64,000 nt of DNA from Monoglobus pectinilyticus (GTDB lineage Bacteria > Bacillota > Clostridia > Monoglobales > Monoglobaceae), in contig NZ_CP020991.1 in the NCBI RefSeq assembly GCF_002874775.1, forward strand, positions 1,679,225 to 1,743,224. Reading direction: 5' to 3'. Both the position numbers and the translations under genes were made by a program. Position 1 is the first letter of the stretch, and each line of letters opens with the position of its first letter. This document shows, piece after piece, positions 20,540-28,302 of the stretch. The notes beneath the pieces were generated by a model. It was not told the origin of the DNA, did no database searches, and saw only the letters and a program-made list of their open reading frames with translations.

Positions 20540-20760
20540 CTCTTATTTTTTGGGGGGATATATGGGGATATGTATTCCCTGTCGTATTGACGTCTGTATA
20601 ACGTAAGCGTCGGGCAATCCCATGTATATTTATGCCTTAGTTTGCTATCAGCGAGGCGTGGCTATGACTAAAATCGTGTATGCTTATGGTTTTCAGTCTT
20701 GATGATTAGGCAAACTGTTCGTTAATTTTTACTAATCTAGAATCTTTGAGCGGACATGTG
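20540..20760 (-). pseudogene. Tyrosine recombinase (phage integrase) C-terminal fossil
   Basis: Reading the minus strand gives LKTISIHDFSHSHASLIAN, an in-frame stop, then GINIHGIARRLRYTDVNTT and GNTYPHI. This follows the box of tyrosine integrases (HDLRHTHASLL..NG..I..VS.RLGHS..TT..TY.H). The catalytic Arg of HxxR is replaced by Ser, the GH of the LGH motif is lost (LRY), and the TAA interrupts the frame, so it is inactive. Its position next to tRNA-Ser is the usual one for an integrase at an attachment site. Confidence 0.78.
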
Positions 20761-21172
20761 TTTCCTCAAATTCTGAAATCGTCGTTAAAGGCTTTGTGCT
20801 TATACCGGCGTTTTTTATGTTCATCTGAAATTTTAATTAATAATATTTGGAGATGCAGTGCGCGTATTAAGCCTATATTCATAAGCGATGCTTCTTTGGC
20901 TTAGCCCCTTAATTTTTTGTGATATTCTGAGCGTTACGTTCAGATATTTTCTATCAATATCAATCAATTTCAAAACGTGTATTTTGTCCTTTCTCAGTAC
21001 GGTGTAAAATGCGGAAGGATACATAATAATCCCAGCCATTTAAATCCGGACAAGTTTCGGCGTGTTTAAGCGCAGATTTGGCGTATAGTTTAATTCTTCA
21101 TATATGTAAAAATCCATTTCTTTGTTTCTATAGTATTTTTAAAGTTTCTATGTCAACTGGGTAATTAGATAA
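20761..21172. other. Decayed sequence upstream of the integrase fossil
   Basis: Holds a 68-codon minus-strand open stretch (20833-21039) with no ribosome site and no recognisable motif; probably the rest of the decayed integrase or a neighbouring phage gene. I see no intact gene. Confidence 0.3.
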
Positions 21173-21180
21173 TCAAGTTT

Positions 21181-21396
21181 GACCCGGATACCGGAGAAGT
21201 ATCTGATATATACGCAGGGACGCCGTTTGAGGGTATGATGATTATAGCGGCCGGGAGAATTTCTACTCATATGTGGGAATCTGAGAGTGGGAAGAAAAAT
21301 TATTCCACTGATGTAACAGTAAGCGAGATAAGTTTTGGAGAGAGCAAAAAAATGGGTCAGGGCGATAATGATGTGCCGGATGATATGCCGTTTTAA
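21181..21396 (+). pseudogene. Single-stranded DNA-binding protein, C-terminal fragment
   Basis: An open frame without a start codon ends in VPDDMPF, the acidic-hydrophobic tip that SSB proteins use to bind partner proteins. The preceding FEGMMIIAAGRISTHMW and the STDVTVSEISF segment match the last strands of the phage SSB OB-fold. A stop lies just upstream, so the N-terminal half has been deleted. Confidence 0.7.
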
Positions 21397-21492
21397 TTTT
21401 GCCGGCTGTTATATAAAGCAAAAAGTTAGTTAAGCAGTTAATTTATGGCACGCACTGTCATTTACATTAAAGTATAATTAACATATTCATAG
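21397..21492. other. Short spacer after SSB fragment
   Basis: AT-rich; nothing recognised. It begins the non-coding stretch 21397-22149 that holds the repeats listed next. Confidence 0.3.
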
Positions 21493-21628
21493 TATCACAA
21501 CTAAGTCTGATTATTGATAAATTGTTTTAAGTATGTTCACGCTGCGCGTGATATGACAGCTCACCTAACGAGGCGCACAAGTGCGCAATATATCACAACT
21601 AAGTAAATTTATTATATGACAACTAAGT
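21493..21628 (+). repeat. Three iteron-like direct repeats
   Basis: TATCACAACTAAGT at 21493-21506 and 21591-21604, and TATGACAACTAAGT at 21615-21628. The last two are 24 bp apart. They lie in the non-coding stretch before the phage replication gene and could be binding sites for a phage initiator or repressor. Confidence 0.5.
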
Positions 21629-21670
21629 TAATTATTGGCATTTATAGTTTGTATAACACAATATAGTTTA

Positions 21671-21891
21671 TATAACATACACTTTTAAATAAAAGTGTAG
21701 CCGCAATTGACATTGCAATCTATAACAAAACAAGTTGTTTTGTATCACACCCGCCCTACAGACGGGGTCACACCTACCGTAGTTCACAAAAAACACTGTG
21801 TTTTGGGTAAATATTTAAAAAATAATAAAAAATGTTGTTTAGCAAGCATCGGTAGGTGTGACCATACTTTTCTTAAAAAGTGTGTGTTATA
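21671..21891. repeat. 221-bp element with 16-bp terminal inverted repeats
   Basis: Ends TATAACATACACTTTT (21671-21686) and AAAAGTGTGTGTTATA (21876-21891) are inverted repeats with one mismatch. Inside, GGTCACACCTACCG (21766-21779) and CGGTAGGTGTGACC (21850-21863) form a perfect 14-bp inverted repeat. It could be a MITE-like element or a long structured RNA. It contains no convincing ORF; a 63-codon open stretch here has no ribosome site. Confidence 0.5.
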
Positions 21892-22036
21892 CATATGATT
21901 TTATTTTGCCATAATCTACAATGTCATTATTATGAATACTCAATGCAGATGAAATCTGCCGCGTAAGGCGCGCAGCCGTGGTAAAGTTTATTAATAGTCT
22001 GTATTAAGTTTCAGTAATTAGTATTGTTTTGAAAAT

Positions 22037-22135
22037 AGGGGTGGCATTATCGTTTGCTGAAAAGGCAGGTTGTAATGTTGTTCCGTAACAGGGGTGGCGC
22101 TGCCGTTCGTATAAATCGGGTTGCAGCGTTGTTCC
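22037..22135 (+). repeat. Diverged tandem repeat, period 53 bp
   Basis: Two adjacent units both begin AGGGGTGGC and end GTTGTTCC, with similar middles (GGCAGGTTGTAATG versus CGGGTTGCAGCG). They end right at the ribosome site of the replication gene and could have arisen by duplication of its leader. Confidence 0.45.
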
Positions 22136-22149
22136 AAAGGAGAATTCTT

Positions 22150-22977
22150 ATGGGAAAAGAAGCATTTGATTTCTTTCCTTTAGACGTGCATCTTAGTGAT
22201 AAGATGGAGCTTATAGAAGCAGAATTCGGGTTAATAGGGTTTGCGGTAATCGTTAAGCTGTGGATGAGAATATACGGCAGCAGAGGTTATTACTGTGAAT
22301 TTGATGAAGAGGTTGCATTGATGTTTTCCCACAAAACAGGGGTTGGTGTCAATGCCGTTTCTGAAATATTGAACGCAGCATTTAAAAGAGGTATTTTTGA
22401 CAGGACGCTGTATGAGAAGTACAAAATTCTAACATCAAAAGGGATACAGGAAAGATGTATGAAAATGTGCTCAAGAAGGAAGCGTTTTGAAGTCGAGAAA
22501 AAATACCTTTTAATTAGTGTACCCATTAGCCTTGAAAATGTATACATAAAGGGCGAAAATGTTGACATTTCTGAAGAAAATGTATACATTTTTACACAAA
22601 GTAAAGTAAAGGAAAGAAAAGTAAAGGAAAGTAAAGTAAATAAAATACCGGCCGTGCCTGAAGAGAGCAAAAAACAAAAACACAAGTATGGAAAATATAA
22701 GAATGTGTTATTAACAGACGAAGAGATTAAACAGCTGAGAGAAAAACTTCCTAATGACTGGGAGAAGTGGATAGAGACATTTTCGGAAGGCCTGGAGCTT
22801 AAGGGATATAAGTATAATAATCATTATCTAGCCATACTCCAGTGGGAGGAGAGGAACAGGCGGAAAGAAACCGGAATCAGAAAAAGCAAGTTTAATAATT
22901 ATATTGACACTAACAAAACTGATTATGAAGGTTTAGAAAAGAAATTACTTGATAACATGTTAGGGGAACAGCGATGA
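22150..22977 (+). CDS. Phage replication protein with DUF4373 (Lin1244/Lin1753-type) N-domain
   Basis: 275 aa from the ATG at 22150 with AAAGGAG upstream (the frame is open to 22054 but without a ribosome site). The N-terminus FDFFPLDVHLSDKMELIEAE and FGLIGFAVIVKLWMRIYG matches the DUF4373/Lin1244 domain of phage replisome organisers, a winged-helix related to DnaD-type proteins. Residues ~130-175 are a Lys/Glu low-complexity linker with short ENVYI and KVKE repeats. The C-terminal part (TFSEGLELKGYKYNNHYLAI, LQWEERN) is the helicase-loader-like end typical of these proteins. Its stop overlaps the start of rusA. It is one of the few apparently intact genes in the remnant. Confidence 0.82.
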   Translation: MGKEAFDFFPLDVHLSDKMELIEAEFGLIGFAVIVKLWMRIYGSRGYYCEFDEEVALMFSHKTGVGVNAVSEILNAAFKRGIFDRTLYEKYKILTSKGIQERCMKMCSRRKRFEVEKKYLLISVPISLENVYIKGENVDISEENVYIFTQSKVKERKVKESKVNKIPAVPEESKKQKHKYGKYKNVLLTDEEIKQLREKLPNDWEKWIETFSEGLELKGYKYNNHYLAILQWEERNRRKETGIRKSKFNNYIDTNKTDYEGLEKKLLDNMLGEQR

Positions 22978-23342
22978 TAAAATTCACGATAAGCGGAAGG
23001 CTGCCGAGCCTTAATGATTATATCAACGTATGCAGACATAACAAATATAAGGCGGCGGCATTTAAGAAGCGGATTGATACTCAGATAATTTCTGAGATAC
23101 GGAAACAGCGGATAGGCAAAGCGAAAACGCCGGCATACATAGAATTTTTATGGGTTGAGAAAGACAGAAGGAGAGACCTTGACAATATATACTCGGGTAA
23201 AAAGTATATATTAGACGCGCTGCAGACCGCCGGAGTTATACCAAACGACAGTCAGAAGTACGTTATGGGTTTGGTGGATATGATTGCTTTTGACAAAGCA
23301 AACCCCAGGGTGGAGGTTACGATTTGCAGTGTGGATGTTTAA
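22974..23342 (+). CDS. rusA: RusA-family Holliday junction resolvase
   Basis: 122 aa, the normal family length. The catalytic cluster is intact: D68 and D70 in RRRDLDNI, K76, and D92 in GVIPNDSQKY. RusA is a dimeric phage endonuclease that cleaves four-way junctions during recombination and packaging. The ATG overlaps the TGA of the replication gene (ATGA), indicating translational coupling. Intact by sequence, although the surrounding prophage cannot make particles. Confidence 0.93.
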   Translation: MIKFTISGRLPSLNDYINVCRHNKYKAAAFKKRIDTQIISEIRKQRIGKAKTPAYIEFLWVEKDRRRDLDNIYSGKKYILDALQTAGVIPNDSQKYVMGLVDMIAFDKANPRVEVTICSVDV

Positions 23343-23372
23343 CTGTATTTAGAGAATAAAAAACGCAGATAT

Positions 23373-23519
23373 TTAATCTGCGTCTTCGCCGCCGGGACCG
23401 TCTCGGCGTTCTCTGTTATCAGGGTAATGGTCCATGTTAGTGCTAACCCACTGGTTATCGGTGGCGGTCTTTTCTCCGTTTTCAGACTGATGTGTGGGGT
23501 CGGGTTTTCTCTTATTCAT
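23373..23519 (-). CDS. Small acidic hydrophilic protein, unknown function
   Basis: 48 aa on the opposite strand to its phage neighbours. A strong GAGGTGAT ribosome site precedes the ATG at 23519, so I set the start there. The sequence is polar throughout, with TATDNQWVSTNMDHYPDNRE and a C-terminal RRDGPGGEDAD. No membrane segment or Cys. I know no function. The coding end is only 30 bp from the convergent rusA stop. Probably a real small gene. Confidence 0.58.
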   Translation of the reverse strand: MNKRKPDPTHQSENGEKTATDNQWVSTNMDHYPDNRERRDGPGGEDAD

Positions 23520-23614
23520 TTTTATCACCTCAAATATAGTATTGCCAATATTTGCTGAATTATTACGGGATTTATGCGGAACTAAAATATAATATATAAA
23601 AGGAAGAAACAAAA

Positions 23615-24102
23615 ATGTGTAAGTTAAAGAGTGGGATTATTTTAAAAGATAAGGTGTTTGTGCCGTACTATGATAGACATACAAAAATGTTAGAAGAATT
23701 AAAAATATCCGATACATTGAAAATGCTAATAAATTATACGTTCGCGCGGAGCTTATAACACCTAACGGAGACGTCTTTAGTCCGATTGATGACTGAAGTT
23801 TTTATGATGACCAGGATATTATTCCGCATTAGATTGTAGAAAATTATGAAAAAACGTGTGTGATTAAAGCGATTAAGATTTGGGTTGGAGAGCACATATA
23901 TATCAGGAAATCAAATTTTTTTGTAGACAAAGAGAATTATTACTTTAGATTTTGTATGGGAGTGTTATACGGCAACAGCAGAGTTAGAGCCTGCGGCGAC
24001 TGTACGGTTTCTATACCTTAATGGTCTGCCAATAGTATTGAGAATATTGTGCTTATGGAAAAGTTCACCTATAAAAATAATAAGACAAAAACAATATACT
24101 AG
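23615..24102 (+). pseudogene. Decayed phage protein with SxV-type repeat region
   Basis: Starts well (AAGGAAG then ATG at 23615; MCKLKSGIILKDKVFVPYYD) but the frame is lost after about 45 codons. Other frames continue it with AELITPNGDVFSPIDD, an in-frame stop, IKAIKIWVGEHIYI and GNSRVRACGDCTVSI. The order matches a phage protein family with a MC.F.SGI start and a C-terminal beta-helix of A.(G/D)SS.V repeats. Several stops and at least one frameshift make it non-functional. Confidence 0.65.
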
Positions 24103-24148
24103 AGTGAAAATCGAAATTAGTCGCTGTTGATAATGTTGGAGGGAAAAG

Positions 24149-24433
24149 GTGAAATCTGATAACGGAAAACCAAAACCTACATTGTGCCCGGCAAAAATAA
24201 TTACTGCGGTAGCCAGGATAAGAGAGTGTAGAATAAAAAAGTATGGAGATAGTGACAGCTGGAAAGATGTTGAGCCGCAAAGGCATATGGACACGGCTTC
24301 CGGGCGCTTTGTTGTATACATAAAAGACCCTTTGGGCGTAGATGAAGAAAGCGGGCTGCCGCACTTGTGGCATTTGGTTTGCAATACTGCGTTTTTATAT
24401 AAATTGGAAGATAGAAGCAGCAATGATAGCTGA
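24149..24433 (+). CDS. Phage dATP/dGTP diphosphohydrolase-like (DUF5664) small protein
   Basis: 94 aa from a GTG at 24149 with GGAGGG six bases upstream. KPTLCPAKIITAVARIRE, KYGDSDSWKDVEPQRH and especially DPLGVDEESGLPHLWHL are the conserved blocks of short phage proteins grouped with DUF5664 / dATP-dGTP pyrophosphohydrolases, which alter nucleotide pools during infection. The central block normally reads R..W.AY...DP.G.D; here RFVVYIKDPLG, so a conserved Trp is lost. It may be intact but under relaxed selection. Confidence 0.72.
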   Translation: MKSDNGKPKPTLCPAKIITAVARIRECRIKKYGDSDSWKDVEPQRHMDTASGRFVVYIKDPLGVDEESGLPHLWHLVCNTAFLYKLEDRSSNDS

Positions 24434-24453
24434 AGATATCAAAAAGGGAATTT

Positions 24454-24659
24454 ATGAGAAATAGATATGTTATTATTTGTAATAATTGCGAATATTTGGA
24501 TATAACCAAAGACGTACACAATATGAGTAATTATAAAAAACTCATATGTGGAAGATTTACAATACTAGGTTGTTACATTTAAACGCACATCCGATTTTAT
24601 ATCTGTGTGGTAGTTGTAAAGATGATAATTATAAAGGGTTCGTATTTTATAAAGATTAA
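24454..24659 (+). pseudogene. Small phage Cys-rich protein, frameshifted
   Basis: AAAGGG and ATG at 24454 begin MRNRYVIICNNCEYLDITKD, which stops at 24582. A neighbouring frame continues with LYLCGSCKDDNYKGFVFYKD to a stop at 24659. Together the pieces give C-x2-C ... C-x2-C, a short zinc-ribbon-like phage protein broken by a frameshift near 24578. Confidence 0.5.
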
Positions 24660-24680
24660 ATTCAAGTATTATGTAGTATA

Positions 24681-24845
24681 TCATTTTTTATTTTCTAAAA
24701 AATCTTTTTGCACTGTTATTGTTGCCAATGTGTCGCCGAGCTGTGTAAATATTGCGGCCAGCAGCGGCAGTTCTTCAGGCTCTGCTGATTGTGAAATGCT
24801 TGCTGCAATCGCGGTTACCACAGCAGTAATAGCAATGGGGTCCAT
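24681..24845 (-). CDS. DUF6774-like small protein
   Basis: 54 aa with a perfect AGGAGG seven bases before the ATG at 24845. The sequence DPIAITAVVTAIAASISQ, then EELPLLAAIFTQLGDTLATI, fits a family of ~50-aa proteins widespread in Clostridia (annotated DUF6774), with an N-terminal hydrophobic helix and a conserved F.QL.DTLATI. Function unknown. It reads against the phage genes, so it may have its own promoter. Confidence 0.65.
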   Translation of the reverse strand: MDPIAITAVVTAIAASISQSAEPEELPLLAAIFTQLGDTLATITVQKDFLENKK

Positions 24846-24861
24846 ACAAAAATCCTCCTAA

Positions 24862-25346
24862 GGTTTATATTGTATATTATGTAATTCTATTTTACTTGTG
24901 AATATGATAATTTTATTTGACTGGGTGCTGCAAAACTTATGACAGACGTTGTCAAATATATGCGGCCTAAACTTGAGAGAAAAACCGAAAAGGTAATAAC
25001 AAAAAATAAACGATTATTTTGATGCGGTCCAGCAGAAAAATGAGCTCTGAAACTAAAAGTAATTATAAGTTTTAATAAATGAGCAGATTGCCTAGACGTT
25101 ATCAGCCCAAAAAATCTATATAAACTTGAACATAATTTATGTATGCAGACAACATTTACTTAGTTAAACGGTATAAGGATTTAAGACATAAAAAACGGCG
25201 AGTCTTTATATGGCAGCGCTCTGCCTGCCGATAGTATGTTCCGAGTAAATAGGACAAGCGGTTCAATTATGCGTAATGTTTTACTTTTAACTGAAATATC
25301 GGGGCAAATTGAAGCGATAGACTAAACAATAGCCTGGTTATTAAAT
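24862..25346. other. Decayed phage sequence, no intact gene
   Basis: Short open pieces such as MRNVLLLTEISGQIEAID (about 25269-25322) and VKRYKDLRHKKR suggest a phage late-regulator or sigma-like gene, but stops interrupt every frame. Nothing intact is seen. Confidence 0.3.
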
Positions 25347-25736
25347 ATGACATATTATGAATGGATAGAAAATCTGACAGACAAACAAAAAGAAATATTT
25401 GACAAAACACGTTGTAATGTATAGAACCAAAGCAGCTGCAAGAAACAATATGCGAGGTATACCGAGGTTTGGGGTAAGGAGAATGTACCTAAAACGTTTG
25501 ACGAGTTCCCAAATATAAAGTATAATTATACCGATCAATCGGACGATTTAAAATATTACGAGCGTAATATTAATGGGAGACCGATTGAATATGTAATGAT
25601 ATACAGAGAGCTTGAAAAAGCAGGTATTAAAAATAAGAGAAAAGCATATCCGGCAGAAGATATTGAAATAACTGCTGGCGAGTTCAAGCAGAAAACAGAA
25701 TTATTGAACATGAAATTAGTAAAGATTCAATTTTAA
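25347..25736 (+). pseudogene. Phage minor head (MuF-like) protein fossil
   Basis: MTYYEWIENLTDKQKEIFD runs into a stop. A second frame opens with KQYARYTEVWGKENVPKTF and DEFPNIKYN, a pattern seen near the C-terminus of phage minor head proteins, then joins an unrelated-looking Lys-rich stretch to the stop at 25736. The gene has lost its main domain by deletion. Confidence 0.5.
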
Positions 25737-25759
25737 GTTATAAAGAAAATTCAGTTATA

Positions 25760-25951
25760 ATGATGAAGAAATATTCCAAACCTAATACACAAAATAATTA
25801 TAATTCAATTGAAGTGAAAATAGGTGTAAGAATATCAGATGGTTTGGTTTGTACTGTTTATAACAAGCATGATTATAAATCAGATACATTGAAATTATTG
25901 GAGGTGGCTTATAAATGGCTGGAACAGAACTTGTTAAATGTCCGATGTTAA
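25760..25951 (+). CDS. Hypothetical small ORF overlapping the next gene
   Basis: 63 aa (IEVKIGVRISDGLVCTVYNK, LLEVAYKWLEQNLLN). No ribosome site before the ATG and no recognised motif. Its 3' end overlaps the next gene, whose GGAGGTG site it contains. It may be a real small protein or the tail of a decayed gene. Confidence 0.3.
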   Translation: MMKKYSKPNTQNNYNSIEVKIGVRISDGLVCTVYNKHDYKSDTLKLLEVAYKWLEQNLLNVRC

Positions 25952-26109
25952 AAGAGAATATTGATGTAGCATATTGTATTGAACTTCAAATGATTGCCAA
26001 TAAAGAAATAAAACCAACCCAAACTGAAGAACATTTTACAGCAAAAGATTATGCGGTCTGTTTAAAATGCAAGAAACAGGTTTGTCCTACTCCTGATATT
26101 ATAAGTTAA
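25915..26109 (+). CDS. Small four-cysteine protein, paralogue of the gene in the CRISPR array
   Basis: 64 aa with GGAGGTG eight bases before the ATG. The pattern is C-P-M-L-K, YCIELQMIANKEIKPTQTE and C-L-K-C-K-K. This is shared residue for residue with the 61-aa protein at 56933-57118 (CPMLKKEIELGYCIELQ, C-R-N-C-K-K). The two C..C pairs could bind one zinc ion. I know related short proteins in Firmicutes but no function for them. It sits at the right side of the decayed prophage, next to another unknown small gene, and unlike its phage neighbours appears intact. Confidence 0.68.
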   Translation: MAGTELVKCPMLKENIDVAYCIELQMIANKEIKPTQTEEHFTAKDYAVCLKCKKQVCPTPDIIS

Positions 26110-26140
26110 TATTTTTAGAAAATATAATTAGGTGGTATAG

Positions 26141-26425
26141 ATGAAAGCATTTATTAGAGATAATACAATACTAATAGAAAATTTTGAATTGAAGTCAGAG
26201 AGAGCAATTTTTGAGGCTATTGTGGAAGAATTTAAATTGAATAATGATATCATAATTAAACGAGAAATTATGGGACCGTCTGAAGATATAGTATCTGCCG
26301 AATATAATAGCGGTGAAATATTTTTATATTATGACGTAGATTATGAGCTGTGCCCTATTAGATGTTCCGATAGTAATATACAGCAAGTTTTTGAGATTGT
26401 AAATAAGGTTATAAATAATATTTAA
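26141..26425 (+). CDS. Hypothetical acidic small protein
   Basis: 94 aa, predicted alpha/beta, acidic (FELKSERAIFEAIVEEFKLN, SAEYNSGEIFLYYDVDYELC). GGTGG precedes the ATG, 31 bp after the four-cysteine gene, so the two may be one transcription unit. No family recognised. Size and charge would fit an immunity or antitoxin-type protein, but there is no direct evidence for that. Confidence 0.5.
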   Translation: MKAFIRDNTILIENFELKSERAIFEAIVEEFKLNNDIIIKREIMGPSEDIVSAEYNSGEIFLYYDVDYELCPIRCSDSNIQQVFEIVNKVINNI

Positions 26426-26449
26426 TTAGCATCTTTGCGAATGAACCGA

Positions 26450-26512
26450 CCTCCTTTTCGTTAGATTTTTAGTCTAACTTTTGGGAGGCGGCACATTAGG
26501 GGTGCTTTTTTG
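26450..26512 (+). terminator. Two-hairpin terminator
   Basis: CCTCC...TTAGA/TCTAA...GGAGG (26450-26488) is followed by a short GCAC/GTGC stem and TTTTTTG (26491-26512). It would end transcription of the two small genes upstream. Confidence 0.6.
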
Positions 26513-26535
26513 TTACGAAAAGAAGGCGGGATTAT

Positions 26536-26915
26536 ATGAGCGGAAGTTAGGGGAATTAACTGTAAGATTTGCGGGTGACGCGTCGTCATTAAGTTCTACT
26601 ATATCTTAGGTGCGGCCAGAATTATCCGGTATGAATGCAATGTCACAAAAAGGCGTGAAAATCATCGCAGAGCAGACCCGGCAAATGGGCGGATATGATA
26701 AGATAGTCGCAAAGCCGGCCTAAAGTCTAAAGCAAAAGCAAAGTATATTGGCTGAAACGGAAAAAGCGTATAAGCAAAATACTAAACAGCTGACCGAAAA
26801 TATTAAAGGGCAAAACGGTCAGAAATCAGCTATAGGCAGTTTATGACTTAGAAAAATCTGAGATTCAGGTTTTGGAATCTGCTAATGCAGGGCTTGATAA
26901 AAGCGGTCAGGCGTA
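26536..26915 (+). pseudogene. Phage tail tape-measure protein N-terminal fossil
   Basis: ELTVRFAGDASSLSSTIS, stop, then GVKIIAEQTRQMGGYDKIV and ETEKAYKQNTKQLTENIKGQ match the start of tape-measure proteins (GD...L...L....L.......GGY.......L......Y...L..L). At least three in-frame stops or shifts occur within 380 bp, and the multi-kilobase remainder is absent. Confidence 0.65.
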
Positions 26916-27029
26916 TATGGATGGTGTATTCGCCGTTATATCTAAATGGATTATTGTCATTTTCAGTTTTACCCATATGGTTTCCGAATGCGTCATATGG
27001 ATAACTTTTTAGTACGGCTTCCGTTTGTA
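26916..27029 (-). pseudogene. Rhs/YD-repeat core fragment
   Basis: The minus strand reads EAVLKSYPYDAFGNHMG then TENDNNPFRYNGEY, the signature end of the Rhs core (YD.FG.......NPFRY.GEY.D). The frame is joined directly to the tape-measure fossil near 26916, so both genes were cut at this junction. Rhs proteins are large polymorphic toxins or surface proteins. Confidence 0.75.
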
Positions 27030-27062
27030 GTTGATATTATCGAAATATGTCGGTTTTCTCTG

Positions 27063-27116
27063 TATACATAAAAAACTGAAACGGAACTATGTCAATTTTT
27101 TATGCGTACACTTGTC
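27063..27116. repeat. Repeat copy A (CATAAAAAACTGAAACGGA)
   Basis: CATAAAAAACTGAAACGGA at 27067-27085, followed by TATGCGTACACTTGTC (27101-27116). The ends can fold back (GTATACATAAAAAA/TTTTTTATGCGTAC). The same words recur at 28303-28456, so the element flanks the 27269-28135 gene on both sides. Confidence 0.6.
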
Positions 27117-27268
27117 AAACTAATGGTTTCTTGGAGGGCGTAAATTATACGCCCTCCAAAACAATTTTAGTTATACTCTTTGTAATCCTTAGTCCATTAC
27201 AGCTGACAGTAAAATACTTATTTTAATATTTGATTTCCTTCCGAATTTATATAGTAATTAAATTAATT
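27117..27268. other. Spacer with terminator-like hairpin
   Basis: GGAGGGCGTAA/TTACGCCCTCC near 27134-27159 is a GC-rich hairpin downstream of the minus-strand gene at 27269 and can act as its terminator. Confidence 0.5.
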
Positions 27269-28135
27269 TTAATCCATTATATCATGTTGTTTTGTTAAAT
27301 AATCTTCTTCTAATTTTATACGCGTATTAATTCTTCTATAATTATAAAGCTGCGCATAATCACCCACCTGTCTCGTATGTATATACAATGCTTGATTTAC
27401 AAGATATAAATATTCATATGCTGTTATATTTTCTTCTAATTGTTCCGGATATATATTCATTTCGTATTCGCTTAATGCGTTTTTACAATTTATCATTCCA
27501 GTATCTATGCAAAACTGATAGTATGGGTTACATACTTCCTGATTATTTTCATAATAATACTTTGCTATATATAAATCTGCGTAAAATCGTGAACCGCTGG
27601 ATGTTGATAACATTCTGCATACTGTTACAAATGCTTCATTATATGTCATATTATTGTCAAAGTTTGCATATAATTTCCCGTCTTGTTCTTGTCCTGTTAT
27701 TAAATTATAATAAAATAAACTTGCGGCTAATTTATAGTCATATGACAATGGTTCTATATCAGAAAATTCAAATTTTCGTGCAGTCCTATAATTTCCATAA
27801 TAACTATTCATTCCATATAACCACGCCTCTTTTTCAAGTTCATCTTTTATTTGCTCTGCTGTATAACCGCTAGTTATTCCAATAAAGTCTCTATCATATG
27901 TATTAAAAACATATGATATTTTTAATGCATCTCGGCGAGTAATTAAAGAAGTTTGATTCCAACGTGATTCAGCATTTCTAACTATATCCAAACTTTCAAG
28001 ATTTTCTATTGCTGTTAACTCATTGCCTAGTTTGAACTGCTCCTCTGAACTTAACTCTGAGACATGCGTATCTTCTGCAAAAACAAATACATTTGTTAAT
28101 ATTACTATTATCAATACATAAACTATTTGTTTCAT
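27269..28135 (-). CDS. Secreted SLH-like protein
   Basis: 288 aa. Residues 1-20 are a signal peptide (IVYVLIIVILTNVFVFAED). The body has degenerate S-layer-homology-like segments: TSLITRRDALKISYVF and FSDIEPLSYDYKLAASLFYY followed by NNMTYNEAFVTVCRMLS. The final third is Tyr-rich. AGGAGC precedes the ATG. It lies on the same strand as the Rhs fossil and the next secreted gene, between copies of one repeat. It probably stays on the cell wall. It could be an Rhs-associated surface or immunity protein; that is speculation from context. Confidence 0.6.
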   Translation of the reverse strand: MKQIVYVLIIVILTNVFVFAEDTHVSELSSEEQFKLGNELTAIENLESLDIVRNAESRWNQTSLITRRDALKISYVFNTYDRDFIGITSGYTAEQIKDELEKEAWLYGMNSYYGNYRTARKFEFSDIEPLSYDYKLAASLFYYNLITGQEQDGKLYANFDNNMTYNEAFVTVCRMLSTSSGSRFYADLYIAKYYYENNQEVCNPYYQFCIDTGMINCKNALSEYEMNIYPEQLEENITAYEYLYLVNQALYIHTRQVGDYAQLYNYRRINTRIKLEEDYLTKQHDIMD

Positions 28136-28302
28136 TTTTTTAGCTCCTTTTATCTTAAAATAATGTCATACTAGATAAAGTGTTTATTTAGTAATGTTAC
28201 TCTTGGCATACTGCCTAAACTTTCCTCGTTTAATTCTCATGAGATCGTATAAGGCAAATACTGTATTCATGCACCATAATTGTTTCCAATATATGACTTA
28301 TG

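Larger units (their letters stand above)
20454..26930. mobile_element. Decayed prophage remnant beside tRNA-Ser
   Basis: The region begins just after tRNA-Ser with an integrase fossil pointing at the tRNA, then phage-type genes in the usual order: SSB fragment, DUF4373 replication protein, RusA resolvase, dATP/dGTP-hydrolase-like protein, minor head and tape-measure fragments. Most carry stops, frameshifts or large deletions; packaging, portal, capsid, lysis and most tail genes are missing. I could not find a second copy of the tRNA 3' end, so the right border is set by the last phage fragment. Confidence 0.82.

Noticed and set aside
20833-21039. 68-codon minus-strand open frame beside the integrase fossil
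   Set aside because: No start signals or motif; better explained as decayed phage sequence.
21707-21898. 63-codon open frame inside the inverted-repeat element
   Set aside because: It runs across the palindromes, lacks a ribosome site and has non-protein-like content.
24607-24861. 84-codon plus-strand frame opposite the DUF6774-like gene
   Set aside because: The minus strand has a perfect AGGAGG and a recognisable small protein; the plus frame is its shadow.
27388-27873. 161-codon plus-strand frame
   Set aside because: Shadow of the secreted SLH-like gene on the minus strand, which has a signal peptide and ribosome site.
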